The notes under the pieces are model-generated. The model searched no databases. It was not told where the DNA came from and was given only the letters and a program-made list of their open reading frames with translations. The translations under genes were made by a program, and so were the position numbers. From contig JAQTYB010000004.1 of the NCBI GenBank assembly GCA_028688475.1, positions 1 through 50,816 of the forward strand: a stretch of DNA of 50,816 nt, given 5' to 3'. Shown here in pieces: positions 26,506-35,205 of this stretch. Origin of the DNA: Elusimicrobiales bacterium. GTDB taxonomy: Bacteria; Elusimicrobiota; Elusimicrobia; Elusimicrobiales; Elusimicrobiaceae. Each line of letters begins with the position of its first letter. Positions within the stretch are counted from its first letter, which is position 1.

Positions 26506-27753
26506 TTAGATGTTCATGTTCGGCATCATCGCCATGACCTTGCGGGCATAGGCAGTCGTGGCGGGAATCGGGTTGCGTATTCTGCCCGGGCCGCCGTTGT
26601 AGCCGGACAGCATGGAGAAGTCGTCTTTGGCGCCCTCCTCGCGGAGATAGTCCAGATAGGCGCAGCCAATCAGAATGTTGAAATCAGGGTCTTTCAGTTT
26701 CTCCTGTATCTGCTGATCGCTAAGATTGGCGACATCGTTCATTCCCAATTTCTTGGCCATTTGCTTGGCGGTCGCCGGCAAAGGCTGCGTAAGCCCCACC
26801 GAACCATGCCCGTCTTTAGACACAACGGTCGCGTTGAAGCCGGACTCCTGCTTTATCAGGGCCTTCACCAGTTTCGGGTTCAGCTTGAATTTTTCGGCGT
26901 ACTTCTTTATGATTTCGTCGTACTGGCCCGGCGAAGTTCCGCCGCCCCCGCCGCTGCTGCCTTCTCCCGAAGAGCCGCCGACGCCGGCGCCGGGACGGGA
27001 AGTGCCGCCGCCGCTGCTACCACTGCTGCTGCCGCCACCGCCGCTTTTTATTCCGCCCATGCCGCCGCTGACTCCGCCCATGCCGCCCGTTTGAGGGCAG
27101 CCGAGGCTTTCGCCCTTGCCGCCCCACACATTGGCGTCGAGAACTCTGTCCACCCGCTTATCCCTGTTTTCGCCCGCAGCCGAAGACGACTTCTCGGACT
27201 TGGCCAACTGCTTTTTTATGGCCGGCGCGTGGGAACGCTCCGCCACCAAACTGGAACGCTCCTTCATAACCGCGTTCATGAACATGTTGTCCATTTTGCT
27301 CAGCTTGCCGCTTCCGGACGGGCCCAGTATATAACCCCGCAGCACGTAGCGGACATCAGCCTGGGAAAGATGCGACGAGCTTTTTTTGCCGCCCTTTCTT
27401 TTCCCGATAATCCCTTTGAGGAAATAGACGCTGGCGCCGGCGTTCGCGCTGGCGCCGCGCAGTTTTTTCGCGCTCATCTTCCTCTGGCGGGCGAAGGCGG
27501 GATTTATGCCCATGGGGCCGAGGCGGCCCTTTGCGAACTTGCTGAATCTTTTGTCCCGCATCACCCGGGCTATGGCGACCGGCAATTCGGATTCCACGCC
27601 GGCTTTTCTGGCGGATTTGGAGACGCTTGATTCAAAGCTGTCGCTCCCCCTGGCCTGCGGCACCTTCGGGCAATCGGCGCAAGCGCCCCGCGCGATATCC
27701 GGCAGCGCGGCGAAGACGCACAAAAGGGAAATTAAAATCGCCGTTGGTTTCAT
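26506..27753 (-). CDS. Lytic transglycosylase, paralogue 2 (SLT)
   Basis: The 415-residue exported protein has signal peptide MKPTAILISLLCVFAALP and the same degenerate N-terminal SLT-like domain (AKGRLGPMGINPAFARQRKM). A Gly/Ser-rich linker follows (about 225-275), then an active SLT domain with Glu in LIKQESGFN (about residue 302), SVGLTQPLPATA and MLSGYNGGPGRIRNP. The usual GLMQLMP motif is altered to GLTQPLP. The long Gly/Ser linker would let the catalytic domain swing on the murein. It is almost head-to-tail with paralogues 1 and 3. Confidence 0.9.
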   Translation of the reverse strand: MKPTAILISLLCVFAALPDIARGACADCPKVPQARGSDSFESSVSKSARKAGVESELPVAIARVMRDKRFSKFAKGRLGPMGINPAFARQRKMSAKKLRGASANAGASVYFLKGIIGKRKGGKKSSSHLSQADVRYVLRGYILGPSGSGKLSKMDNMFMNAVMKERSSLVAERSHAPAIKKQLAKSEKSSSAAGENRDKRVDRVLDANVWGGKGESLGCPQTGGMGGVSGGMGGIKSGGGGSSSGSSGGGTSRPGAGVGGSSGEGSSGGGGGTSPGQYDEIIKKYAEKFKLNPKLVKALIKQESGFNATVVSKDGHGSVGLTQPLPATAKQMAKKLGMNDVANLSDQQIQEKLKDPDFNILIGCAYLDYLREEGAKDDFSMLSGYNGGPGRIRNPIPATTAYARKVMAMMPNMNI

Positions 27754-27812
27754 AATCTCAATTGCTCTCCACCGAAGGTTCCGGAAACATCACGCGCCGC
27801 TTGCCGAAGCTC

Positions 27813-28730
27813 TCAATTACCCCCCGTCTGAGGTCCTTGCTGAAGAACAGGCGAACCGCCCGGGAGCCGTCCCGGCAACTTGGCCTTGTTGTCAGTTGCT
27901 GCGCGTCCCGAAGCACCGCCGGGATTGGACTTGGGACCGTTGCTGCGCAAAGCCTCCATCTGTTTGTAGCGGTTGGAGGCAGCATTGTCGGAGGCGGCCA
28001 GTTTCCGCGCCAAGTCATTCGCGGGCAGCGTTGAATGCTCCTCCGCCAGCAGTTTGGCGCGCTCGCTCATAACCGCGTCCACAAACTCTTTTCCCGCTTT
28101 GCCGGACAGGCCTTTGCTCCTGGCATAGCCGTCAAGCAGGGTTCTGGCGTCACTGTCAAAAAGATTGGAGGGGTCTTTGATAAGGCTTTTGTTTTTCCCG
28201 TGACCCATCAGTTCTTTAACGGCGTTTACTTCGGTTTGGGCTCTGTTGCTCAATGCGCGTTTGTCCGCGGCTTCTGACGCATTCGCCCGGTTTTGGGTCT
28301 TGCCGGCGCCGCCGCTTAATCCGCGCGCGACTCTTGAATCCGCTCCGGCTTGGGCCTTGCTGACTACGCTTACCCCGCGCCTGCCCGCAGCTTCCGGCGT
28401 CTTAACTCCGGCTTTAGCGCCGCCGCGCGAACTGCGCGCGCTTATTGCCTTGCCCGTCTTGCGGGCATGGGCGGAGATTTTGTTTTTCGCGCCGGACCGG
28501 TCTTTCATGGATTTTGCGGATTTCGCGGACCTGGCGCTCACCCGCGCCAGGGCAACCATCAGCGCGCGTTCCACGCCGGCTTTTTTAGCGAATCCGGCGA
28601 CTTGAGATTCATAAGTCTCGCCCGACTTGGCCTGGGGCGCGGACGGACATTTGCCCGCAGCGCCCTGCGCGACGCACGGCATCGCGGAGAAGATGAACAC
28701 AAGGGAAATCAAAATGGTTGCAGGTTTCAT
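27813..28730 (-). CDS. Transglycosylase paralogue 3, catalytic domain lost
   Basis: The 305-residue exported protein has a signal peptide (MKPATILISLVFIFSAMP) almost the same as that of paralogue 2. A pseudo-SLT remnant follows (KKAGVERALMVALARVSARS, then SNLFDSDARTLLDGYARSKG and FVDAVMSERAKLLAEEHS), matching the N-terminal half of paralogues 1 and 2. A Lys/Ala/Ser/Arg-rich insertion (about 55-170) interrupts the domain. The protein ends where paralogue 2 has its Gly/Ser linker. There is no catalytic Glu, so it cannot be a transglycosylase. It may be a decaying copy or a binding or regulatory partner. Confidence 0.75.
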   Translation of the reverse strand: MKPATILISLVFIFSAMPCVAQGAAGKCPSAPQAKSGETYESQVAGFAKKAGVERALMVALARVSARSAKSAKSMKDRSGAKNKISAHARKTGKAISARSSRGGAKAGVKTPEAAGRRGVSVVSKAQAGADSRVARGLSGGAGKTQNRANASEAADKRALSNRAQTEVNAVKELMGHGKNKSLIKDPSNLFDSDARTLLDGYARSKGLSGKAGKEFVDAVMSERAKLLAEEHSTLPANDLARKLAASDNAASNRYKQMEALRSNGPKSNPGGASGRAATDNKAKLPGRLPGGSPVLQQGPQTGGN

Positions 28731-28789
28731 ACCTTGATTCTACTTCATATCCCGGCCCCGCACATGGGTCAAAGGACCTATTTGCGAAT

Positions 28790-28805
28790 GGGGCCTATTG
28801 GCCCC
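28790..28805 (-). terminator. Hairpin at the 3' end of the 28805 gene (no U-tract)
   Basis: GGGGCC (28790-28795) and GGCCCC (28800-28805) form a perfect 6-bp stem with a TATT loop starting at the last base of the stop codon. No U-run follows, so termination is uncertain. Confidence 0.3.
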
Positions 28806-29509
28806 TATTTCGCCGCGCCGTAGCTCCACACCAGCTTGCTTTTGGCGGCGTCGTAGAGCCAGACGGTGTTGAAGACGGAGTTTTTCATGTTCTGCCGGAC
28901 ATACTTTTTTATGTCCGGCAGCCGGTTTTCTATGGGGATATGGGCCGCAAGCTCGTGATAGACCAGCAGGCCGCGCACGGCCGCCTGCCCGAAATTGTAA
29001 TCCTTGCCGAACTTTTTCTCTATCACGTAAAGCCAGGGCGGGCGGTTGGGCCCCGCGGACGTAACCTGCACGACCGGCCCGTCAAAGCGGCCCTTGATGA
29101 TTTCCACTATTCCCCAGTCGAACGAATGGGTGCCTTCCGGCAGTTCGTACTCCGACAGCATTTCGACGGCTTTCGCGACAGGCTTTCTGGCGCGGGAGCG
29201 GCCCCGCAAATGCAGGCAGATAAGGCTTGTCTTATAGGCGCGGCAGCCCGCTATGCCGGCAAGGATGCGTTCCTCTATGCCGCGCGAATTGGCGAACCGC
29301 AGGGTGAAGCTCCTGTCAACCGCCTCGGTGAGCTCTATGCCCCAGCTTTCAAGCGCGGCGTTTTTGCGCACGCCGCACAGCATATCCGGCTCGCCCCTGA
29401 GCGGGTCGCCGTGGCGGCAGGACTCCAGCGCGGCCTTGCCGTAGCTGAGAAAGAACTTGTCCAGCACGGTTTTTTCTATGCGCCCGTGCTCGGCTTCATG
29501 GTCGGTCAT
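28805..29509 (-). CDS. Conserved-looking protein of unknown function
   Basis: The 234-residue soluble protein has no signal peptide. It contains a DPLRGEPDMLCGV segment whose acidic residues could belong to a nuclease-like or alpha/beta fold, FDWGIVEIIKGRFDGPVVQVTS, and a C-terminal basic stretch. I cannot name a family. Its start codon lies only three bases from repeat copy 2, so its upstream control region is element DNA. It is separated from the transglycosylase family by 75 bases. Confidence 0.6.
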   Translation of the reverse strand: MTDHEAEHGRIEKTVLDKFFLSYGKAALESCRHGDPLRGEPDMLCGVRKNAALESWGIELTEAVDRSFTLRFANSRGIEERILAGIAGCRAYKTSLICLHLRGRSRARKPVAKAVEMLSEYELPEGTHSFDWGIVEIIKGRFDGPVVQVTSAGPNRPPWLYVIEKKFGKDYNFGQAAVRGLLVYHELAAHIPIENRLPDIKKYVRQNMKNSVFNTVWLYDAAKSKLVWSYGAAK

Positions 29510-29511
29510 TT

Positions 29512-29773
29512 ATTCCTTTATGAATACAAGCCACGAAACACACGAAATACACGAAAGAGGAACAAACAACACAAACAACGGAGTTTTAGCCGCAGATGAA
29601 CGCAGATTTTCGCGGATAAAGGCAGACAAAAGCGGTTTTTGTTTTTAATCTGCGAGTATCTGCGTTCATCTGCGGCTGAGTTATGTTGTTGAAAAGGCTC
29701 CTCATTTTTCGTGTATTTCGTGTGTTTCGTGGCTGAAATGCAGCCCTGTAGCTCTGTTGTGTTTATGACACAG
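29512..29773. repeat. MITE-like inverted-repeat element, copy 2 (left end missing)
   Basis: This is a near copy of the 24873-25147 element. It has outer arms of 28 bases at 29529-29556 and 29707-29734 (perfect inverse match) and inner arms of 20 bases at 29588-29607 and 29658-29677 (perfect). The right end keeps TGTTTATGACACAG (29760-29773), but the left terminal repeat is absent, lost where the neighbouring gene begins. It carries a small extra ACAAACA repeat near 29570. No coding capacity. Confidence 0.8.
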
Positions 29774-29782
29774 CAAGCAAGA

Positions 29783-31111
29783 TTAGAATCTCTCCCAAAG
29801 CGCGGCGGCGGCCTCGCGCGAACGGCGGCATATCCCTTCCAAATCGAGGTCCAGCTTCAGTTCACCCTCCTCCAGCAGCGCCCGCCCGCCGGCTATGGTG
29901 CAGTCAACGGGAGCCGGCGCCATGCCGTAGCACAGGTGCCCCAAAAAGGTTCCCGCGTCCAGCGGCGTGGGCGCGCGGTAATCCAGCACGATGATATCCG
30001 CGGCGCAGCCCGCGCGCAGCTCGCCCGGCGGCAGCCTGAAATGCCTGGCGGCTATTTTGGCGTTGTTAAACAGCAGAGTTGACAGCGTTTCCATGAAGCC
30101 GCAGGAGGCATCGCCATGTTTCAAATGCTGAGCCCAGAGCGCGACGCGCAGCTCTTCCGGCATATCCACCGTCATCGCGTCGGTGCCGAGGCCGACCAGC
30201 ACGCCCTTTTTTGCCAGAGCCACCACGTCCGCGATTCCCACGGCGTTGTTTAGATTGGACTGCGGGTTATGCGCCACCGGCGTTCCGGTTGCGGCGAGAA
30301 TATCCATTTCCCTTTCATCCACATGAACGCAGTGCGCCGCGATGCTGCCGGGCCCCAGCAGCCCGAATTTTTCCAGCCGCTCGACGACGCGCATTCCGTG
30401 GTTTTTTTCGCTGAATTCCTCGTCGGCGGCGGCTTCGGCGCAATGGATGTGGAAGCCGGTTTCCAGCCCGCGGCCCGCGGCGGACGCGGCGGCGAGAGTA
30501 TTGTCGCTCAGCGTGAAAGCCGCATGCAGGCCGAACATGGCGGACAGGCGCGGGTCCTTTTCTTTTTCGCAGCGTTTTATGAACTCCGCGTTCTCGGCTA
30601 TGCCGTCGGCGGCGATTTTTTCGCCGTCGCGGTCTGACACCTCGTAGCACAGGCAGGCGCGCAGCCCCGTTTCCCTGACCGCTTTTGCGATTGCGTCGAG
30701 CGAACCGCGCGCGGCATAAGGGCTGGCGTGGTGGTCTATAAGAGTGGTGGTTCCTTTCCGTATGGAGTCAACCAGCGGCGCCACCGCGCTGTAATAGCAA
30801 TCGTCCAGCGTGAGCTTTTTGTCCAGCCGCCACCAGAGGTTTTCCAGCACGCCGTTGAAATCCTTCGCCGGAGCCGCCTTGCCCAGCCCGCGCGCCAGCG
30901 TGCTGTAAAAATGCATGTGCGCGTTTATGAAGCCCGGCAGCACCACGCGCCCGCGCGCGTCTATAACCTTGTCGTACTTTCCGGCAAACTGAGAGTCGGG
31001 ACCGACGGCGGAAATTTTATCCCCGGCGCACAGCACCGAATGGTTGTAAAGCACCCTGTTATTTTCGCCGAGAGTGATTACGATGCCGTTTTTTACGAGC
31101 AGCGTTTTCAT
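29783..31111 (-). CDS. ssnA: SsnA-type aminohydrolase
   Basis: The 442-residue amidohydrolase-superfamily enzyme has metal ligands H65 and H67 in NAHMHFYS, a third His in GFHIHCAEA, another in AAHCVHVDE and the Asp in GLGTDAMTVDM. The NLWWRLDKKLTLDDCYYSA stretch is typical of SsnA proteins, which are linked to purine or pyrimidine-type catabolism beside Fe-S flavoproteins. The start codon overlaps the TGA of the upstream dehydrogenase-like gene by one base, so the two are coupled. The substrate is unknown: a deaminated nucleobase or aminohydrolysis of a related heterocycle is likely. Confidence 0.85.
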   Translation of the reverse strand: MKTLLVKNGIVITLGENNRVLYNHSVLCAGDKISAVGPDSQFAGKYDKVIDARGRVVLPGFINAHMHFYSTLARGLGKAAPAKDFNGVLENLWWRLDKKLTLDDCYYSAVAPLVDSIRKGTTTLIDHHASPYAARGSLDAIAKAVRETGLRACLCYEVSDRDGEKIAADGIAENAEFIKRCEKEKDPRLSAMFGLHAAFTLSDNTLAAASAAGRGLETGFHIHCAEAAADEEFSEKNHGMRVVERLEKFGLLGPGSIAAHCVHVDEREMDILAATGTPVAHNPQSNLNNAVGIADVVALAKKGVLVGLGTDAMTVDMPEELRVALWAQHLKHGDASCGFMETLSTLLFNNAKIAARHFRLPPGELRAGCAADIIVLDYRAPTPLDAGTFLGHLCYGMAPAPVDCTIAGGRALLEEGELKLDLDLEGICRRSREAAAALWERF

Positions 31112-33573
31112 CAGTCTTCCTTAAGAGCGGCAAGCTCTTTTTTGCTGCGCGCGCGCATATATAGCGCGCCGGAGAAGCATTTTTTCGCGCATATCGAACA
31201 GCCGATGCAGCGCGTCGGGGCGATGACGGGGATTTTATCCGCGTCCAGCTTTATCGCCAGATACGGGCAGCGCGCGCAGTTGCCGCAATGCTCGCACAGC
31301 TCCCTGTCAACGGCGGAGATTTTTTTGACGGCGGTCAATTGCCCGAACGCGGTCGCGGGCTCCGGCAACGCCCTGCCGATAAGCTCCCGCACCGATTTTA
31401 TGCCGCGCTCCTCCAGCAAATAGCTGAGGCCGCAGTTAAGCTCGTCTATGACGCCGTAGCCGTATTTGTAGACGATGCTGCAAAACTGCACCGTTTCCGC
31501 GCCGAGAGCGAGGAAGTTGGCGGCGGAGCGGTAGTCCATCGGGCCGCCGTTGCCGGAAACATGCACCCCCAGGCCGGACACTTTCGCCAGCGTGAGGTTG
31601 CTTATCGGGATGACGCCTTCCCCGCTCATGCCGACGACGACGCCCTCCTCCCACATTTTCTTGCCGCTCTTCCTGAAACCCAGCGCGGGGAAGGAATTCG
31701 CCAGCGTCACGCCGCCTTTTTTGCGCGGATACTTTTCAAAAACTTTTTGGAGAGCGGTTATCACGGGATGTATGGAGGTCACCGCCGCGGTAAGCTTGAA
31801 CAGTTTCGGCACGGATGGGTCGGCGGTTTCCATCACCCAATCCACAATCTGCGCGGACAACTCCGGGTCCTGGGAAACTATGTCTCCCTTCGTGCCGTCG
31901 CCGCCCTGCGGGCAGGAGAGGCTGTATTCCACTCCGCAGGCTCCGGCGGAATCGAGTTTGCGCGTGTTGGCCTGCCAGCCTTTTTTATCATGCTCCGCGT
32001 CGCCGGTTACGGGGCCGCCGGTTGAGGCCATAGTCAGCCGGTCCGGAAATTCGCGGCGGAGGCGCTCCACTTCGCGGCAGACGCGGTCCAGCGGATGTCC
32101 CGACACATTGTCGCAGTTGGCGTAGGTGGAAGCGCCGAACCTGAACATATACTCCGACGGAATATGGATAGGGATGCCGTCGAACGCGGTTTTCATCACC
32201 ACGCCGGGCCAGCCGGCCTCGTAGGCTTTTTTGACCTGCTCGTAGCCGTCGGAATGCGGCGCGGCGGAAATCAGGAAGGGCGAGCTTATGCGCCGCCCGA
32301 AAAATTCCGCGTCTACCGGAACGGGACGCAAGTTGCGCCCGCGCAGGATGTGAAAGCTTTTGTTCATGCGCTCTATTTCCGGCGGCTTGTTTCCCTTTGT
32401 GTAAGCGGCCGCCAGCAGCGCCGCGTTTTTGCCGGAGGCCGCGGCTTCCACCACGGTGGACGCGCCGCCTTGCGCGTCGCCCGCGAAAAAAACGCCTTTT
32501 TCGCCGGACGGCTGAAACTCCGGCAGGTTTTTAAGCGCGAGTATGACAAGGTTGAATTCCGGGCGCAATTGCGAAGCGCCGGCGATGTCTTTGCCTTTTT
32601 CGCCAAGCTTTATGATTTTTATGCCGGCGGTTTTTCCTTTTGCGGAGATTATCTCAGTAATGCGGGTTTTGCCGTTGATGTTGATTCCGTTTGAAAGCAG
32701 CGATTCCATCTTGCGGCGCGCAAGCTGGATATCGCCGGCGTTTTTGCGGGTGAACATCTCCACCCGCGCAGCGCCGAGGCGTTTTGCGGTAACGGCGCAG
32801 TCCGCCGCCACCGCGCCGCCGCCAACTACCGCGACAGTTTTGCCCTTAGGCGAATATTTGCCCGGGCTTCGCAGAAACGCAAGCCCCTGCGCGGCCATAT
32901 TTTCGCCGGGAATGCCCAGTTTCACCTGTTTTGAAACGCCGGCGGCGGCTATGACAGCCGCGTATCCCTTTTTCAGGAGCGAGGCGGGATTTTCCACGCG
33001 CCGTCCGGTTTTCACGGAAATTTCGCCGAGGGATTTTATGAATTTCCAATCTCCGTCAACCACGTCCGCGTCCAGCCGGCAGGGCGGAATAAGACGGCAC
33101 ATGCCGCCGGACTTTTTTTGCTCCTCATAAATATCAACGGCATAGCCTTCCTGCGCCAGCGCCGCGGCAGCCGACATGCCCGCCGGACCGCCGCCGGTTA
33201 CTGCGATTTTTTTGCCGTTCGGTTTAACTTTGGCGAACTCCGGCAAAACGCCCAAATCGCGCGCTTTCCTGATTATCGCGGCCTGCACGGCGGGGATGTT
33301 GACGGCGGAATCGAAATGCCCGTGCACGCAGGCTTTCATGCAGTGCCAGTCCGGGCAGACCACGCCGCAGACGCCGCCCGCCGGGTTGCTTCCCAGAATA
33401 AGAGCGGCGGCGCGCTTGTAATCGGATTTTTCGCCGCATTTGGCGGCCATTATGAAATCGGCGGGGGAGCAATCCGCCGGACAGGCGGCCTTGCAGGGTT
33501 TTTCCTCGCAATACTCGCACTTGGCGATTTCGGCCTGAAGCTGAGCGTCTGAGAGAAAGCGGTATTTTTCCAT
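31111..33573 (-). CDS. Dihydropyrimidine-dehydrogenase-like Fe-S flavoprotein (PreT-PreA fusion)
   Basis: The 820-residue protein combines the five parts of eukaryotic DPD: N-terminal helical Fe-S domain (CEYCEEKPCKAACP, about 18-90), FAD-binding Rossmann domain (VTGGGPAGMSAA, about 130), NAD(P)H domain (AVVGGGAVAADCAV, about 250), FMN TIM barrel (SSPFLISAAPHSDGYEQ to about 710) and C-terminal ferredoxin clusters (CEHCGNCARCP and CIGCSICAKKC). The barrel keeps SCPQG and QDPEL, but the cysteine expected between them in DPD appears as a non-Cys residue (GDIVSQDPEL). The first C-terminal cluster is one residue shorter than usual. It likely oxidises or reduces a nucleobase-like substrate with NAD(P)H and feeds SsnA. 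Confidence 0.85.
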   Translation of the reverse strand: MEKYRFLSDAQLQAEIAKCEYCEEKPCKAACPADCSPADFIMAAKCGEKSDYKRAAALILGSNPAGGVCGVVCPDWHCMKACVHGHFDSAVNIPAVQAAIIRKARDLGVLPEFAKVKPNGKKIAVTGGGPAGMSAAAALAQEGYAVDIYEEQKKSGGMCRLIPPCRLDADVVDGDWKFIKSLGEISVKTGRRVENPASLLKKGYAAVIAAAGVSKQVKLGIPGENMAAQGLAFLRSPGKYSPKGKTVAVVGGGAVAADCAVTAKRLGAARVEMFTRKNAGDIQLARRKMESLLSNGININGKTRITEIISAKGKTAGIKIIKLGEKGKDIAGASQLRPEFNLVILALKNLPEFQPSGEKGVFFAGDAQGGASTVVEAAASGKNAALLAAAYTKGNKPPEIERMNKSFHILRGRNLRPVPVDAEFFGRRISSPFLISAAPHSDGYEQVKKAYEAGWPGVVMKTAFDGIPIHIPSEYMFRFGASTYANCDNVSGHPLDRVCREVERLRREFPDRLTMASTGGPVTGDAEHDKKGWQANTRKLDSAGACGVEYSLSCPQGGDGTKGDIVSQDPELSAQIVDWVMETADPSVPKLFKLTAAVTSIHPVITALQKVFEKYPRKKGGVTLANSFPALGFRKSGKKMWEEGVVVGMSGEGVIPISNLTLAKVSGLGVHVSGNGGPMDYRSAANFLALGAETVQFCSIVYKYGYGVIDELNCGLSYLLEERGIKSVRELIGRALPEPATAFGQLTAVKKISAVDRELCEHCGNCARCPYLAIKLDADKIPVIAPTRCIGCSICAKKCFSGALYMRARSKKELAALKED

Positions 33574-33727
33574 TGTTCCTCTGAATAAGTGAAGGATTCA
33601 ATAATCTTCGCCTACAAATTTCGCATTTTTCATCAAAGTTTGCAATGCGGAAAAACTTGCCGGAATTTTGGGCTTTCCAGCGGATTGCCGCGCTTCACGC
33701 ATCGGGGACATGAAAGAGCAGGGGATT

Positions 33728-34795
33728 TCAGCGGGTTGCGCCGGCGGCGGCTATATCGTATTCCTGCGTTCCATCCCTGTCCGTGCGGTAAACTTTAGCT
33801 CCCGCCGCCTTAAGCCTGGAAAGCGCGGCTTGCGTGGGATGCCCGTACGAATTGTCTTTGCCGACTTCTATATAGGCGGTTTTCGGTTTCACCGCTTTCA
33901 AGAACGCCGCGCTGGAACTGGTGCGGCTGCCGTGATGCCCAACCTTCAGCACGTCGGACTGAAGCTGCGCGCCGTATTTGGACACCAGCCGTGACTCAAC
34001 GTCGGACTGTATATCTCCCGAATAAAATATCGAAGTGTTCTGATAGGTGACTTTCAGCGCTATCGAGCAGTTGTTGAGCACCTGCCCGTCGCTGCTTGAG
34101 CCTTCGGCGGAGCAGCTGTTGAACACCCTTACCGCCACTTCGGGGGCCCAGTTGAGACTGTCGCCTTCGGCGGGATAGACGGTATTGACTCCGAGGTTCG
34201 CGATTTTGGCGCGCAGTTTTTCGATGTTTATGTCGTTGCGCTCGCGCGTGTCATAGAAGGTGCCCACCTGCACGTGCGTGAAAACATAATCCAGTCCGGC
34301 ATAGTGGTCGAAATGGGGATGGGTCAGCACCACGTAGTCTATGCTGCGGATGTTGTGCTGCGCGATGAATCCCGCCAGCGGCGGATTGCCGTACACGATT
34401 TCCTGCCCGTCGGGAGGGTGCGGGTCGCCGGTCACTTCGGCGGGGCCGCCGTCTATCAGCGCGGTTTTGCCGTTGGGCAGCTCCAGATATTCCGCGTCGC
34501 CCTGGCCCACGTCAATGAAATAGGCATGCAGTCCGTTTTTATCGGCGCGGCCTGCGCCCGTTTTCGCGGGCGCGGGCGCAAACGACGGCTGGGGCGCGGC
34601 GGGGAGAGAAATTGAATTTGCCCGGATTGCGGCGGCGAAAGCCGCCCGGCTGCTGAGAGTTTCCAGGCTTTCCGACTTGGCGCGGGCGGGCAGTCCGGCC
34701 AGCGCCAAAGAAAAAAACAGCATCGCCGCGGATAATTTATTTATCTTGCGAGTTGCGGTATTGATAACGCCTCCCTGTTTGACCTGTTTCCACAC
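33728..34795 (-). CDS. Secreted ComEC-like metallo-beta-lactamase fold hydrolase
   Basis: The 355-residue protein begins at GTG 34795. An ATG at 34723 (residue 25) would still leave a hydrophobic signal, so the start is uncertain. After the export signal (AAMLFFSLALAGLPARA) comes a ComEC/Rec2-type MBL domain: FIDVGQGDAEYLEL, LIDGGPAE, the metal motif THPHFDHYAGLD, IFYSGDIQSDVE and VGHHGSRTSSS. It lacks the membrane channel of ComEC, so it is a free periplasmic or extracellular domain, probably a nuclease or phosphodiesterase. It is monocistronic. Confidence 0.85.
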   Translation of the reverse strand: MWKQVKQGGVINTATRKINKLSAAMLFFSLALAGLPARAKSESLETLSSRAAFAAAIRANSISLPAAPQPSFAPAPAKTGAGRADKNGLHAYFIDVGQGDAEYLELPNGKTALIDGGPAEVTGDPHPPDGQEIVYGNPPLAGFIAQHNIRSIDYVVLTHPHFDHYAGLDYVFTHVQVGTFYDTRERNDINIEKLRAKIANLGVNTVYPAEGDSLNWAPEVAVRVFNSCSAEGSSSDGQVLNNCSIALKVTYQNTSIFYSGDIQSDVESRLVSKYGAQLQSDVLKVGHHGSRTSSSAAFLKAVKPKTAYIEVGKDNSYGHPTQAALSRLKAAGAKVYRTDRDGTQEYDIAAAGATR

Positions 34796-34871
34796 CTAGT
34801 ATAAACGAATGCGGCGCGCATAGCATGGGCCGTTAGGGCAATTTTCAGGGGACCAGAATGCCTATTTTTCA

Positions 34872-34914
34872 TAAAAAAACGCAAGCCCCGCTTGTTTCGC
34901 GGGGCTTGCTTTTT
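34872..34914. terminator. Bidirectional rho-independent terminator
   Basis: GCAAGCCCCGC (34881-34891) and GCGGGGCTTGC (34899-34909) form an 11-bp perfect stem with a 7-base loop. It is flanked by a run of A on the left and of T on the right, so it can act on both strands. It lies upstream of the ComEC-like gene and downstream of the DUF2064 gene on the minus strand. Confidence 0.85.
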
Positions 34915-34926
34915 GCAAAAACTTAT

Positions 34927-35198
34927 CACTACTCCGTTAAGTATATGCGGCTATTTGCAAGGGTGATTTTGAGGCGAGGCAAGGAGCGAGGAGCGCGCAT
35001 ACTCGTTGTATGCAAGCGACGAGCGACGCGGACGCAGCCCGAAAGCGCCCTTGCCCGCAGGGGAGGCGCATATAAAGGGATGGGAATGTTTTTGTTGCTG
35101 CGGGTTGCCTGCGCGGTTGTGCAGGGTTGCGTCGGGCGTATGGGCTGTTTATTCCGCTGCGCGCCTCCAAATAGGCGCATATACTTAACGGAGTAGTG
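34927..35198. repeat. Second MITE-like inverted-repeat element
   Basis: A 272-base element bounded by 31-base inverted repeats: left 34927-34957 and right 35168-35198, differing at one position. Each contains CTCCGTTAAGTATATGC in its sense. The interior holds CG-rich repeats such as gcgacgagcgacg and no credible gene. The right end is eight bases from the stop of the DUF2064 gene. It is unrelated in sequence to the 24873 element. No TA or other duplication at the edge is clear. Confidence 0.75.
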
Positions 35199-35205
35199 TT
35201 AGCTG

